DNA of 64,000 bases from Brenneria goodwinii (GCF_002291445.1 NZ_CP014137.1:3596001-3660000); one strand, 5' to 3'. Shown: positions 36,122-45,151, numbered from the stretch's first letter. Made by a program: numbers and translations. Notes: generated by a model not told the origin, from the sequence alone.

Positions 36122-38305
36122 ATGAAATTTAAAAGGGCCATTATCTCATCACAGATCGCGCTGTTGTTTTCTCCCTTGTGCGCAACTATGGCATACGGGC
36201 AGGACGAGAGCGACGAGGCCGGGCAGGACGTCATGATCGTCACCGCCGAGGAACAGCTCAAGCAAAGCCTCGGCGTCTCGACGATCGGCAGCGAGGATAT
36301 CGACAAGAGCGGCGTCACCAACGATCTGTCGGAGATCATCCGCAAACAGCCGGGCGTGAACCTGACCGGCAACTCGACCAGCGGCCAGCGCGGTAACAAC
36401 CGGCAGATCGAGATCCGCGGCATGGGGCCGGAAAATACGCTGATTCTGATCGACGGCAAGCCGGTGCGCAGCCGCAACTCGGTGCGTTTCAGCCGCCGCA
36501 ACGAGCGCGATACGCGCGGGGATTCAAACTGGGTGCCGGCTGAAATGGTGCAGTCCATCGAGGTATTCAGAGGCCCGGCCGCCGCTCACTATGGCGACGG
36601 CGCCGCCGGCGGCGTGGTGAACATCATCACCAAGAAGAACTTCGACACCTTTTCCGGCAGCGTCAACACCTACTATTCCAGACCCTACCATGAGGAGGAA
36701 GGCGACACCCGGCGCGCCAACTTCAACCTGATGGCGCCGCTGGGCGACCGGCTAGGGCTGCGCGTGTACGGCGGCTACAACAAGACCGACGCCGACGCCT
36801 GGTATATCAACCTGCTGCATAACCGGCCGGAAGACGGCAGCCTGCCCTCCTCCATTACCGCCGGCCGTGAGGGCGTGAAGAACCGCGACGGAAACGTGCT
36901 GCTGCGCTGGTCGCCGCTGGACGCGCATACGGTGGATTTCGAGTATTCCAACAGCCAGCAGAGGAACATCTACGCGGGCGACACGCAGTTGAGCAACGGC
37001 TCGGTGGCCGGGCTGCCGGGCAGCAGCTCCGCGACCAGCCTGGCCGGGTTAATCGGCGGCAACACCAACACCATGACGCGCGACGTCTATTCCGTCACAT
37101 ACAACGGACGCTGGGACAACGTCAGCAATGCCAGCTACCTGCAGTACGAAAAAACCAAAAACGATCGCTACGACGAAGGGTTGAGCGGGTACGGCGAGGG
37201 GATCATCGCCAACGGCCGCAGCCGCATCACCTCCAAACTCAAAAATCTCGATCTCAAGAGCGAAACCACGATCAATTTCCAGCAACCGTTCACCCACAGC
37301 CTGACGTTCGGCCTGGGCTATACTCAGGCCAAGCTGCACGATATGAACATCGTCAAACAACAGGCGCTGGATCCGGAGGATATCGGCGATCGCAGCCCCG
37401 ATTACAAAACCCGGTTGTTCAGCGCAACGCTGGAAGACAACCTCTTTCTCGAAAACGGGCTGACCATCACGCCGGGGCTGTTCTTCGAACACCACGATAT
37501 CATCGGCCACAGCGTCAATCCGTCGCTGAACGTCGGGTACGCGCTGTCCGACAGCCTGATGGTGAAGGCGGGCATCGCGCGCGCCTACAAGTCGCCCAAC
37601 ATCTACCAGCTCGACCCCGACTACCGGATGTATAGCCAGGGCTTCGGCTGCTGGGGCGGCAGCGGGCCATGCTATATCCGGGGCAACGACCAGCTCAAGG
37701 CCGAGAAAAGCCTCAACTCGGAGATCGGCCTGGAATATGACAACGGCACGATCCTGACCAACGCCACGTTCTTCAACAACGATTACCGCAACAAGGTCGA
37801 GCCAGGCATTCAGCCGCTCGCTCAGGTCGGCTCCCTGTATGAATATCAGTACTACAACGTTCCCAAGGCCATCGTCCGGGGCATCGAAAGCACCTTCAAC
37901 ATCCACCTGACCGAGAGCATCAGTTGGAACAACAACCTGACTTATATGATCGAATCGAAGAACAAAGCGACGGGCGAAGCGTTGTCGACGATCCCCAAAT
38001 TCACCTTGAATTCCACGCTCAGTTGGGACATCACCGAAAAGCTCAACGCCAATGTCATGGCGACGCTGTACGGCAAACAAGAGTCAAGAAGCCTCGACTC
38101 GCAGGGAAACCCGTACGACGGGAAAGATCGCGGCGCCTACGCGCTGTGGTCCGTCAGCGGCAACTACCAGTTTAACAAGCAGATCAAGCTGCGCGCCGGC
38201 GTCAACAACGTCTTTGATAAACAGCTATACCGCACCGGCAACGGCGCCGAAACCTACAACGAACCTGGGCGGGCGTTCTGGGCCGGCGTGAATGTTGCGT
38301 TCTGA
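36122..38305 (+). CDS. FepA/PfeA-like TonB-dependent catecholate siderophore receptor
   Basis: 727 residues from ATG 36122, which has a GGAGA ribosome site. After the signal peptide (to about AYGQ) comes a TonB box (DVMIVTA). The plug carries the hallmark IEIRGMGPENTLILIDGKPV, then RNSVRFSRRNERDTRGDSNW and IEVFRGPAAAHYGDGAAGG. A 22-strand barrel ends WAGVNVAF. These landmarks are those of FepA, PfeA and IroN ferric-enterobactin receptors rather than haem or transferrin receptors, although the Slam cargo genes sit directly upstream. About 130 nt separate it from the Slam gene. Confidence 0.9.
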   Translation: MKFKRAIISSQIALLFSPLCATMAYGQDESDEAGQDVMIVTAEEQLKQSLGVSTIGSEDIDKSGVTNDLSEIIRKQPGVNLTGNSTSGQRGNNRQIEIRGMGPENTLILIDGKPVRSRNSVRFSRRNERDTRGDSNWVPAEMVQSIEVFRGPAAAHYGDGAAGGVVNIITKKNFDTFSGSVNTYYSRPYHEEEGDTRRANFNLMAPLGDRLGLRVYGGYNKTDADAWYINLLHNRPEDGSLPSSITAGREGVKNRDGNVLLRWSPLDAHTVDFEYSNSQQRNIYAGDTQLSNGSVAGLPGSSSATSLAGLIGGNTNTMTRDVYSVTYNGRWDNVSNASYLQYEKTKNDRYDEGLSGYGEGIIANGRSRITSKLKNLDLKSETTINFQQPFTHSLTFGLGYTQAKLHDMNIVKQQALDPEDIGDRSPDYKTRLFSATLEDNLFLENGLTITPGLFFEHHDIIGHSVNPSLNVGYALSDSLMVKAGIARAYKSPNIYQLDPDYRMYSQGFGCWGGSGPCYIRGNDQLKAEKSLNSEIGLEYDNGTILTNATFFNNDYRNKVEPGIQPLAQVGSLYEYQYYNVPKAIVRGIESTFNIHLTESISWNNNLTYMIESKNKATGEALSTIPKFTLNSTLSWDITEKLNANVMATLYGKQESRSLDSQGNPYDGKDRGAYALWSVSGNYQFNKQIKLRAGVNNVFDKQLYRTGNGAETYNEPGRAFWAGVNVAF

Positions 38306-38426
38306 ACGGCGGCCGGGGGATCGGCGTCCATCCGGTGCCCGGCCGCGTAATGATTTATCCACCGCCGGACATCCCACCGCCGTCTGTTTTCATTGGCTCG
38401 GCGTCTGATTATCCGAATGCAGACTA

Positions 38427-40082
38427 TTATTGCATTCTCCGCTGAGATAACTTCAAGGCCAGTAACATCACCGTCAGGCTGATGATAACGGCAACGCTGG
38501 CCATCGCCATGCCAGCGCCGACCGAGCCTTGCTCAAACTGCCGCCAGACAAAAATAGAGACCGTTTGCACCCCCGCCGGCGATAGCAAAAGAGAGGTGAC
38601 CAGTTCACGAGACGCAACGGCAAACACCAGCATCATTGCCGCCAGCAGGCTGGGGAACACCAACGGCAGAACGATCAGCCGCAATGCCGCCATCACGCTG
38701 GCGCCGTGCACGCGGGCGGCGGACTCCAGATTAGCGCCAATCTGCGCCAGCGCGGCGTTACTGTAACGGACAGGATAAGGCAGCAACAGGCAACTGTAGG
38801 CCAGCAGCAAAATCCCCCAGGTATTGTAAGGCGTCACCGGCCAAAAACTCTGGTTCCAGGCCAGAATCAACCCGACGCCGATCACGATCCCCGGCACCGC
38901 GGCGGGCAACAACGACAAACCATCAATCAGCGCCGCGCCGCGAATACGTTTCGCCACCACCAGCCATGACGACATAAAGCCGATGCCTCCCGTCAGTAGC
39001 GCGCTGCCCAATGCCAGCGACAGACTGGTCGTCAACGCAGACAAGGCTTCGTTCTGCGTATCAAACAGCATCGCGAAATGCCGCCAGGTTAAATTCTGCC
39101 AGGATATGCTGCTGGAGATGGTGGCGGAAAACGCGGTGACCAACATTGATGCGATCGGGATCCCGACCGCCAATAGTCCGACGCAGCTAAACAGCGCCAG
39201 CACCGGCCAACGCCAGATCCCCAAAGGGCAGGCGACGATCGCGGCCGGTTTGCCCGTCGTAGTTTCCACGTTACGCCCCGCAACAATGGCGCGCTGCAGG
39301 GTAAACGCGCAAAGCGCGATCGCGACCAACAACAAAGACAACACGGCGGAGCCGGGCAAGTCGATAGGCCAGTCCGCTAAACGCTGCTCGATATTGGTGG
39401 TCAATACCTGAATACCCGCCCGCAACCCCAGCGCTTGCGGGATTCCGTACTCTTCTATCGCCAGGGTAAAGGCCAACAGCAGGCTAGCCGCCGTAGCGGG
39501 CAGCGCCAACGGCAACGTCACCCGGACAAACGCCTGCCAGCCGTTGGCGCCATGAACGCGCGCCACATCCGCCAAACGGCTGCCGCTGGCGGCCATGCTG
39601 CGGGAAACCGCAAAATAGACCACCGGGAAAATATTCAGCGTCATCACGCCGATCATGCCGGGCAATGAAAATAGCGCATCGCCCGGTTGTAGCGGCAATA
39701 GCTGTTCGGCGTAACCCCGGGGCTGCAGGGCCAGCATCCATGACAACCCGGCGATATACGGCGGAACCAGGAACGGCACCAAAAACAGCAGATCCCAAAA
39801 TCTCGCCAGCGGTAAGGCAAATAATCCGCGCAAGGCGCCGAGAGGAATGGCGATTAACGCACAACACAAGGCGACCCCGAGTCCAAGCCACAGCGTATTC
39901 TTCAACAGCGCGAACAGGCGCGCCTGCGCCAGAATCTCGGCGAAGGCGGTAAAAGGCGCCGAAAACGAACCGGCTCCCAGATGCGGAAAAATCGCCTGTA
40001 GCACAACGAACAATACGGGGATGCCGACCAGAATAAAGAGTACCGCCATCACGAACGACGGCAGTAAAGCAAACTTGTTCAT
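38427..40082 (-). CDS. Ferric-type ABC importer permease (FbpB-like, fused double domain)
   Basis: 551 residues with two BPD_transp_1 halves and about 12 membrane spans. Both EAA loops are visible: DVARVHGANGWQAFVRVTLPL and ESAARVHGASVMAALRLIVLPL. This fused architecture is standard for FbpB/AfuB permeases. It belongs with the binding-protein and ATPase genes upstream on the same strand, but a transposon-like insertion of about 0.4 kb (40099-40460) now separates it from them. An AGGAG ribosome site remains just in front of it. It is convergent with the TonB receptor. Confidence 0.88.
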   Translation of the reverse strand: MNKFALLPSFVMAVLFILVGIPVLFVVLQAIFPHLGAGSFSAPFTAFAEILAQARLFALLKNTLWLGLGVALCCALIAIPLGALRGLFALPLARFWDLLFLVPFLVPPYIAGLSWMLALQPRGYAEQLLPLQPGDALFSLPGMIGVMTLNIFPVVYFAVSRSMAASGSRLADVARVHGANGWQAFVRVTLPLALPATAASLLLAFTLAIEEYGIPQALGLRAGIQVLTTNIEQRLADWPIDLPGSAVLSLLLVAIALCAFTLQRAIVAGRNVETTTGKPAAIVACPLGIWRWPVLALFSCVGLLAVGIPIASMLVTAFSATISSSISWQNLTWRHFAMLFDTQNEALSALTTSLSLALGSALLTGGIGFMSSWLVVAKRIRGAALIDGLSLLPAAVPGIVIGVGLILAWNQSFWPVTPYNTWGILLLAYSCLLLPYPVRYSNAALAQIGANLESAARVHGASVMAALRLIVLPLVFPSLLAAMMLVFAVASRELVTSLLLSPAGVQTVSIFVWRQFEQGSVGAGMAMASVAVIISLTVMLLALKLSQRRMQ

Positions 40083-40098
40083 CGAATACTCCTCAAGC

Positions 40099-40460
40099 TG
40101 ATGACAAAGTTCGAAATATTGCCATTAAGACCCCCACCCAGCCTCCCCCTTGTCAGCTGTCTCTTAGTCACAATTATTTCCCGATAACGGTATATGTGGG
40201 TTCAGTGCTATTTCGTGCGCGAAAAGAGCGTTTTTTCATGCCGCGTCGTAGCACGCGCCCGACGCAGGGGGCTCATCCTAAGCCTGCAATCTCCTCAGCA
40301 TAATTTCTTACGCCGGGTAACGGCAAAACCCTCCATGCCCCCCCGCATTTGTGTATAAGAGACCGCCCTGTCAGAGGGAGGCGCTAACCCATTAAAAAAC
40401 AGCGGGTTTTCTCCCTCCCCTGCGAAGGGGAGGGTTGGGGTGGGGTTAGGTTTGTCATCA
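40099..40460. repeat. Outer inverted-repeat element in the ABC operon
   Basis: Perfect 10-bp terminal inverted repeats (TGATGACAAA at 40099-40108, TTTGTCATCA at 40451-40460) are backed by complementary C-rich and G-rich arms (CCCCCACCCAGCCTCCCCCTT near 40131 against the GGGGAGGGTTGGGGTGGGG region near 40426). It has no ORF. Without the nested element it would be about 150 bp, the size of a MITE or intergenic repeat. The left hexamer also resembles the left end of the IS1182-like element (CTGATGACAAAGT). Confidence 0.6.
40157..40365. mobile_element. 209-bp miniature element with IS50/IS4-like ends
   Basis: The left end CTGTCTCTTAGTCACAAT and the reversed right end CGGTCTCTTATACACAAAT resemble IS50/Tn5 terminal sequences (CTGTCTCTTATACACATCT). 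It is flanked by a 9-bp near-identical target duplication, ccttgtcag (40148-40156) and ccctgtcag (40366-40374). 9-bp duplications are typical of IS50. With no coding capacity it would need a transposase elsewhere in the genome. It is nested inside the outer repeat. Confidence 0.65.
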
Positions 40461-40489
40461 AACTCATTATCTATAATGAATAAACAGGC

Positions 40490-41470
40490 TTAGCGCTGAC
40501 CGAATAAATCGGCAAAGCGACTCAGGACAGCGGCGCGGGAAGTCGAGGCGCTATCCCCTTCCGGCAACAATTTCAGCTGTTTAAACAAAGGACGCTTGGC
40601 ATCGATATCCTCACGCGCCGGCATCAGCCAGGATTCGGACACCGCTTTCTGCCCTTCGGGAGAGAGCATATAGTTGATGAAATCTTTTGCCTGTTGCTGA
40701 TTTTTGCTGCTTTTCAAAATCATCATGGGCCGCGGCGCGATCACCGTGCCGCTGGCGGGGAAGATCACTTTGATTGATTCGCCCGCGTCCATGCTGCCAT
40801 ATGAAACATAGTCAACCGCCCCGAAAACCGCGGCTTTGGCGCCCTGTAATACCGGCGTTAACGCCTGCGCGTTAGGACCGGCGATAATCATGCCGTTGGC
40901 TTTTAAGCGATCGAACATCGCCCAGGCCTGCTCCTGTTGAGCATTCTGCAAGCCGATAAGCAGGTCGAGCGATGCGCCCGAAAGGGCGGGATCGGGCGTG
41001 GTCACTTTATCTTTAAATTCAGGCTTGGTCAGATCGTTCCAGTCTTTCGGCTCCGGCGTACCGCTCTTGCTATTCCAGACGATACCCAACGCGGAAATGC
41101 CCTGCGCCACATAGTAAGGCGTTTTGAACTGTGCCGGCACCGTGGCCGCATTCGGGCTATCGAACTCCAGCAGCCAACCGCGCTGCTGTAGATCCGTCGC
41201 CGTATCCCAGGAAGCGGAGATCAGCACGTCCGCGCGCGGATTCGCCTGTTCGGCCTCCAGCCTGGCCATCACTTTACCGGTAGTCGCCTGAAAGACATCG
41301 ACTTTCACGCCGGTCTGTTTTTCATAGCCTGCCGCCAGTTTTTTCGCCAGCGCTCCCGGCCCGGCGGTATAGAGCGTCAGCGCCTGCGCACTGCCAGCTA
41401 CCGCTGCTAATGAGAGAGCAATACCCATAATTACGCCTCGTTGAGTCATCTTGAACAGTGTGTTTTTCAT
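40490..41470 (-). CDS. Ferric-type ABC periplasmic binding protein
   Basis: 326 residues with a signal peptide ending about VAGSAQA and a mature start LTLYTAGPGALAKKLAAGYE. The KVMARLEAEQANPRADVLIS and later IAPRPMMILKSSKN segments are typical of the FbpA/AfuA/PhnS superfamily. Members bind ferric ion, but some bind hexose phosphates or aminoethylphosphonate, so the ligand is not certain. It lies 18 nt after the ATPase gene. Proximity to the siderophore receptor makes iron the favoured guess. Confidence 0.85.
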   Translation of the reverse strand: MKNTLFKMTQRGVIMGIALSLAAVAGSAQALTLYTAGPGALAKKLAAGYEKQTGVKVDVFQATTGKVMARLEAEQANPRADVLISASWDTATDLQQRGWLLEFDSPNAATVPAQFKTPYYVAQGISALGIVWNSKSGTPEPKDWNDLTKPEFKDKVTTPDPALSGASLDLLIGLQNAQQEQAWAMFDRLKANGMIIAGPNAQALTPVLQGAKAAVFGAVDYVSYGSMDAGESIKVIFPASGTVIAPRPMMILKSSKNQQQAKDFINYMLSPEGQKAVSESWLMPAREDIDAKRPLFKQLKLLPEGDSASTSRAAVLSRFADLFGQR

Positions 41471-41488
41471 TGTGTTTATTCCCCGGTG

Positions 41489-42181
41489 TTAGAGCATGGT
41501 GATATCGGTAATCTGGCCTTGTGACATGTAGGCGACACGATGAGCCAGAGCATTTGCTTCGCCGCGATCGTGCGTGACATACACGGCGGTGGTGCCCAAT
41601 TGGCGTAAAAGCGACGCCATTTCCTGACAAAGCGATTCGCGCAGATCCCGATCTAGATTGGATAACGGTTCGTCGAACAACAGGATATGCGGCTCCGCGA
41701 CAATCGCGCGGGCCAACCCGACGCGCTGTTGCTGACCGCCGGATAAATCGGCGGACTTGCGATCGGCAAAACCAGCCAGGCCGACACGCGCCAGCACCTC
41801 GTCAACCCGCTGACGACATTCGGCGCGCGGCACCTTACGCATCCGCAAAGGGAAGCCGACGTTTTGCGCCACGGTCATGTGCGGCCACAGCGCATAGTCT
41901 TGAAACACCATGCCAAGATTGCGTTGTTCCGGCGGCAGAGATTGCCGATGGTCGGCGACCAGACGATCGCCGAAATGGATGGTGCCGGCGTCCGGCTGCA
42001 ACAAACCGGCCAATAACTTTAATAAGGTGCTTTTACCGCAGCCGGATGGCCCCAGCAGCGCCAGGGTCGTTCCTTGCGGAACGTGCAGGCAAATTGAGTT
42101 AAGCACCGTCTGACCGGCAAAGGATTTTGATAAGCCTTCAAGCGTAATGGCCGCGGGAGAAGAGGATTCGAGAGTCGTCAT
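41489..42181 (-). CDS. ABC ATPase of the ferric-type importer
   Basis: 230 residues with Walker A GPSGCGKST, Q-loop VFQDYALWPHM, signature LSGGQQQR, Walker B ILLFDEPLSNLD and switch histidine VTHDR. It lacks the C-terminal TOBE regulatory domain seen in the 340-residue ATPases elsewhere in the window, so it is short for an FbpC. First gene of the operon ATPase-binding protein-permease. A GATATC-rich AT stretch at 42221-42240, about 40 nt upstream, could be a weak Fur-type site. Confidence 0.88.
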   Translation of the reverse strand: MTTLESSSPAAITLEGLSKSFAGQTVLNSICLHVPQGTTLALLGPSGCGKSTLLKLLAGLLQPDAGTIHFGDRLVADHRQSLPPEQRNLGMVFQDYALWPHMTVAQNVGFPLRMRKVPRAECRQRVDEVLARVGLAGFADRKSADLSGGQQQRVGLARAIVAEPHILLFDEPLSNLDRDLRESLCQEMASLLRQLGTTAVYVTHDRGEANALAHRVAYMSQGQITDITML

Positions 42182-42619
42182 CGTCCCCCCTTGTTCGGCA
42201 ACAACGGACGATGCGTACTCTGATATCGATCAATATCATGGTCTGGCGGAGCGCCTGGCGTATGGTTTGAAAAATGGCATAAGCCGGCACCCCGCTTATC
42301 AAGCAGGGAAAAAAACATGGGGTATCCTCTTTGGGACTCTATATCGGAGCGGAAATTTTAGGCAGTAAATAAGTCGGTTTAATGACAGGCGGGAAATCCC
42401 GGCAGGTAACATGCGGCATTTAACGCAGCGGCCAGCTTTTGTAGGTAATGGCGGATGGCAAGAGCGTCAGTGGAAAACCGGAAAATCAGTATTCGTCTTG
42501 TCTGTCAGATATTTTCAGTCAGTAATAAAGTGAGAATGTTCTTAATATCCATTTTTCATCTGGTTTATTCCTTTTTCTTTGCTAAAAATGTTCGACGCAC
42601 AAGGAATGCTTAGCCCTAA
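42182..42619. other. Non-coding gap before the toxin cassette
   Basis: I see no gene, RNA or repeat here. It contains the divergent promoter region for the ABC ATPase and, in its second half, AT-rich sequence before the toxin frame. There is no remnant of an Rhs, CdiA or VgrG delivery gene that could have carried the toxin domain. Confidence 0.5.
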
Positions 42620-42631
42620 ATGGAGAAAATA

Positions 42632-43024
42632 ATGGCAGTTATTCCCCTTATGCCTTCAGGCGGTTTCCCTCTTCTGCATCAAAACATGAGAGAAGCCCGC
42701 AGAAATGGAATGCCGCGTGGTATGGCAACACCGCAAACGTATTACTGGTTTTACCAGCGAGTTCGCAACGGCGGACCATGGGATTACAAACAGCAAGATC
42801 GCGCGTGGGCCAACTTTGGCAATTTTAATTACGGCGCTAGCGGAACTGCCGCAGGGATTCCGCCCAATATATTGTTTATGGGAGCAGGCTGGGCGCAAAG
42901 TCGGGCAGGAACGTCACAGCCGGCGTGAGGACTCTGGTATCAAAAGCCGCCTTATGGAGATGATCCCCGCGATCAATTTTGGATTCAACAAGGGATAGAC
43001 TATGCAAATAAGCACGGCTATTAA
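42632..43024 (+). pseudogene. Bacterial toxin 44 (polymorphic toxin) domain with in-frame stop
   Basis: The frame shows the toxin-44 core: TYYWFYQRVRNGGPWDYKQQ then WANFGNFNYGASGTAAGIP and GAGWAQSRAGTSQPA. TGA at 42926-42928 interrupts it. The same frame then continues GLWYQKPPYGDDPRDQFWIQ and QGIDYANKHGY to TAA at 43024, which is the expected C-terminus, so a Trp codon (TGG) probably became TGA. The start is ATG 42632 (ATG 42620 also in frame). The domain normally ends Rhs- or contact-dependent effectors; here only a short N-terminus (PLMPSGGFPLLHQNMREAR) precedes it, i.e. an orphan cassette. Confidence 0.75.
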
Positions 43025-43445
43025 ATGGGGACACCGGTTACTCACCGCCGCGCTATTGGCTACCGTCGTCGTATTCTGCATTAGTCAGTATATGTCGTCA
43101 GGTTCTTATAATGATCGGCTTTACAGTAAAAAGTCGCTTAGCGACAACATCTGGCTTTATGTCACCCAATACCAGGACGCCGGTGCGACGGATTCTGATG
43201 TATATCGCTATTATCTCTATCACCGTATTGACGGTGACCCAATGAAAGCCCTGGGCAATGCGGCGCCATTTCTGACGGCGGATCGCGGCGATGCTTCTGT
43301 ATCCGGCATGGGAAACCGTATTACGGTCAGGCTGACAGGCAAAATCTATTCATTCAGCAATTCAGCGTCTTTCTATGATGGGAAAATAGCGGTAATGCCG
43401 ACGATTGATATTGATGCAAAAGGGATAAACGCCTGGAGAGAATAG
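43002..43445 (+). CDS. Putative immunity protein of the toxin-44 cassette
   Basis: 147 residues overlapping the former toxin 3' end by 23 nt, the usual toxin-immunity spacing. One N-terminal membrane span (about residues 13-30, LLTAALLATVVVFCISQYM) anchors a soluble domain of about 110 residues (NIWLYVTQYQDAGATDSDVY ... IAVMPTIDIDAKG). I do not recognise the family; the immunity role rests on position. An AAGGGA ribosome site precedes ATG 43002. It remains intact although the toxin is interrupted. Confidence 0.65.
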   Translation: MQISTAIKWGHRLLTAALLATVVVFCISQYMSSGSYNDRLYSKKSLSDNIWLYVTQYQDAGATDSDVYRYYLYHRIDGDPMKALGNAAPFLTADRGDASVSGMGNRITVRLTGKIYSFSNSASFYDGKIAVMPTIDIDAKGINAWRE

Positions 43446-43538
43446 TGACCTGCCGGCCAGAAGTATGAGTATGGCTGGCGCCGCAGAATCCCAACACCCG
43501 ACGCCAACTCTCCATCACGGTAAACGTTAAATAACGCC

Positions 43539-44099
43539 TTAATTACCATCCCGTTGATCCAACGGAATGATCGTCCAGTCGCCGGGAGAATGGCCGGGCA
43601 TGATCCACATCGGCACCGCGTTGCCGATACGCGGCCCGTAAGGCGAGCCGGTGGCTAGCGTATTCAGTACGCGAAACACGCCGGAATGGGCGACGACCAA
43701 CGGGGTGTCGTATTGTTGCAGCAGTTGATTAAGCGCGCCGGTAATGCGCGCGCAGAAGTCGTCCCAGGATTCGCCGCCGGGCGGCGTCTGTTCATAAGGC
43801 GGCTGTTCCGCGTAGGGCCGGAGCTCCAGATCGCCCCAATCCCGTTCGCGCAGATCGGGAACGATCAGTTTGGGTAATCCGGGAAGCGCCAGCGCCGCCG
43901 TTTGCCGGGCGCGCAGCTTATCGCTGACGGCGATGCAGCTCCAGGTATGATTCGCCAAGTGAGGCGCCGCGTTCCGCGCCTGCTGTTCGCCGTTTTCCGT
44001 CAGCGGCACATCGGTGCGTCCGCCGATGAGCCGATCGCGGTTAAGCGGCGTTTCGCCGTGGCGCAGGAAAACAAAAGGTTTGCAGATCAAATTCATCAT
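43539..44099 (-). CDS. Histidine phosphatase family protein
   Basis: 186 residues with the phosphoglycerate-mutase-like RHG motif (FLRHGETPLNRDRLIGGRTD), which holds the catalytic histidine, and the second histidine in VVAHSGVFRVL. Such enzymes remove phosphate from small molecules. Last gene of a five-gene operon, overlapping the MBL gene by 4 nt (ATGA). Its presence next to an importer suggests that the imported compound carries a phosphate; the actual substrate is unknown. Confidence 0.85.
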   Translation of the reverse strand: MMNLICKPFVFLRHGETPLNRDRLIGGRTDVPLTENGEQQARNAAPHLANHTWSCIAVSDKLRARQTAALALPGLPKLIVPDLRERDWGDLELRPYAEQPPYEQTPPGGESWDDFCARITGALNQLLQQYDTPLVVAHSGVFRVLNTLATGSPYGPRIGNAVPMWIMPGHSPGDWTIIPLDQRDGN

Positions 44100-45151
44100 C
44101 CCATCCTGATAGCGGGGCTATCCATAATGTCGCAAGCCAACGCCCGCCGCCAATCCGCCGTGGCGCCAATCGGCGTAAACAACGGCGCCAGACGGCGGCA
44201 TTCCAGCATCGCGGCCAGCTGTTGCAGACAGTGCCGCGTGGGGTGGACGTTCCAGCGGCAGAAATCGATCTCGCCCGCCTGCCGCTGCCGTTGGGCATGC
44301 TGATTGAGGTGTCCGGTGAACAGCACGCGGTGGCCGAAACCGGGCCGGGCGCGCAGCGCGCCGGCGGCGCCGCTCTGTCCATCCGGATCGCCCGCCAGCA
44401 GTACAGGTATTGCCGATGAGAAAGGCGGCAATGTCTGAGCCAGCCGTTTTAGCTCATCCTGTACGCCGGGTTGCAAACTCCCGTCGTCAAACTCCGCCAT
44501 CCGTTCCAGCATCGCCCGGCAGGGATCATCCAGCGTAAAGCCGTCGGCATTCCGGCGCGCCAGCAGCAAAGCCATCTCCACCGCGCGGCCGGAAGGCGGC
44601 ACCGGACACAGCGTAGGCCGAACCAGCTGCGCCAGTATCGTTTCCCGCTGCTGATGCTGGGCGGCGTCATACAGGCCATAGGAAGCATCCACCAGCGCGG
44701 TCTGCGCCGCGGGTGGGCGATCAAAACGGAACAGCGCCGACTCCAGACTGACGTCGCCGCTGTAAAACAGTCCGCCGGGCAGATCCAGATGAAACCAGAC
44801 GCCGCCGTAGGCATGGCCGCAACTGCCGGTGGTGACGGTCAATGCGCCAAGACGGAACTGCCCGCGCACCGGGATCCGATGCACATTCATCCCTACGGGC
44901 AGCGACTGAGCCGTGATATCGGTGCAATAGATTGGCGTCTGCAGCGGCAAGCGCATCAGGCCGCCGATGTGATCCTCATGATCGTGACTCAGTAACACCG
45001 CATCAAGATCGTCGGGTATCGGCCAGGGTTCGGTGCCGGGCTCCAGTTCGCCGCCCGCGTCAAGCAAAATGCGCTGCGACGGCGTGGTCACCAGTATGGC
45101 CGCCGGCGCCTTGCCGTGCAGACCGCTGAGAATATTGATATCGACGCTCAT
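44096..45151 (-). CDS. MBL-fold metallo-hydrolase
   Basis: 351 residues with the metal-binding motif LLSHDHEDHIGGL near residue 55, a second histidine in GSCGHAYGG and the aspartate in FYSGDVSLESAL, as in metallo-beta-lactamase-fold phosphodiesterases and PhnP-like hydrolases. The C-terminal third (ALRARPGFGHRVLFTGHLNQ) fits an RNase-J- or exonuclease-type extension. It overlaps the ATPase gene upstream by 4 nt and the phosphatase downstream by 4 nt. I infer hydrolysis of an imported phosphoester. Confidence 0.82.
   Translation of the reverse strand: MSVDINILSGLHGKAPAAILVTTPSQRILLDAGGELEPGTEPWPIPDDLDAVLLSHDHEDHIGGLMRLPLQTPIYCTDITAQSLPVGMNVHRIPVRGQFRLGALTVTTGSCGHAYGGVWFHLDLPGGLFYSGDVSLESALFRFDRPPAAQTALVDASYGLYDAAQHQQRETILAQLVRPTLCPVPPSGRAVEMALLLARRNADGFTLDDPCRAMLERMAEFDDGSLQPGVQDELKRLAQTLPPFSSAIPVLLAGDPDGQSGAAGALRARPGFGHRVLFTGHLNQHAQRQRQAGEIDFCRWNVHPTRHCLQQLAAMLECRRLAPLFTPIGATADWRRALACDIMDSPAIRMG

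Noticed and set aside
37049..38080. 343-codon minus-strand ORF opposite the TonB receptor
   Set aside because: The plus-strand receptor is unambiguous and the antisense frame is an Asp/Val/Arg-rich shadow.
38427..42181. Assigning fbpABC/afuABC symbols to the ferric-type importer
   Set aside because: Members of this superfamily import iron, sugar phosphates or phosphonates; sequence alone does not decide, so no symbol is given.
42182..42619. Remnant of an Rhs/CdiA delivery gene in front of the toxin-44 domain
   Set aside because: No RHS repeat core, VENN or PAAR-like motif is visible in any frame.
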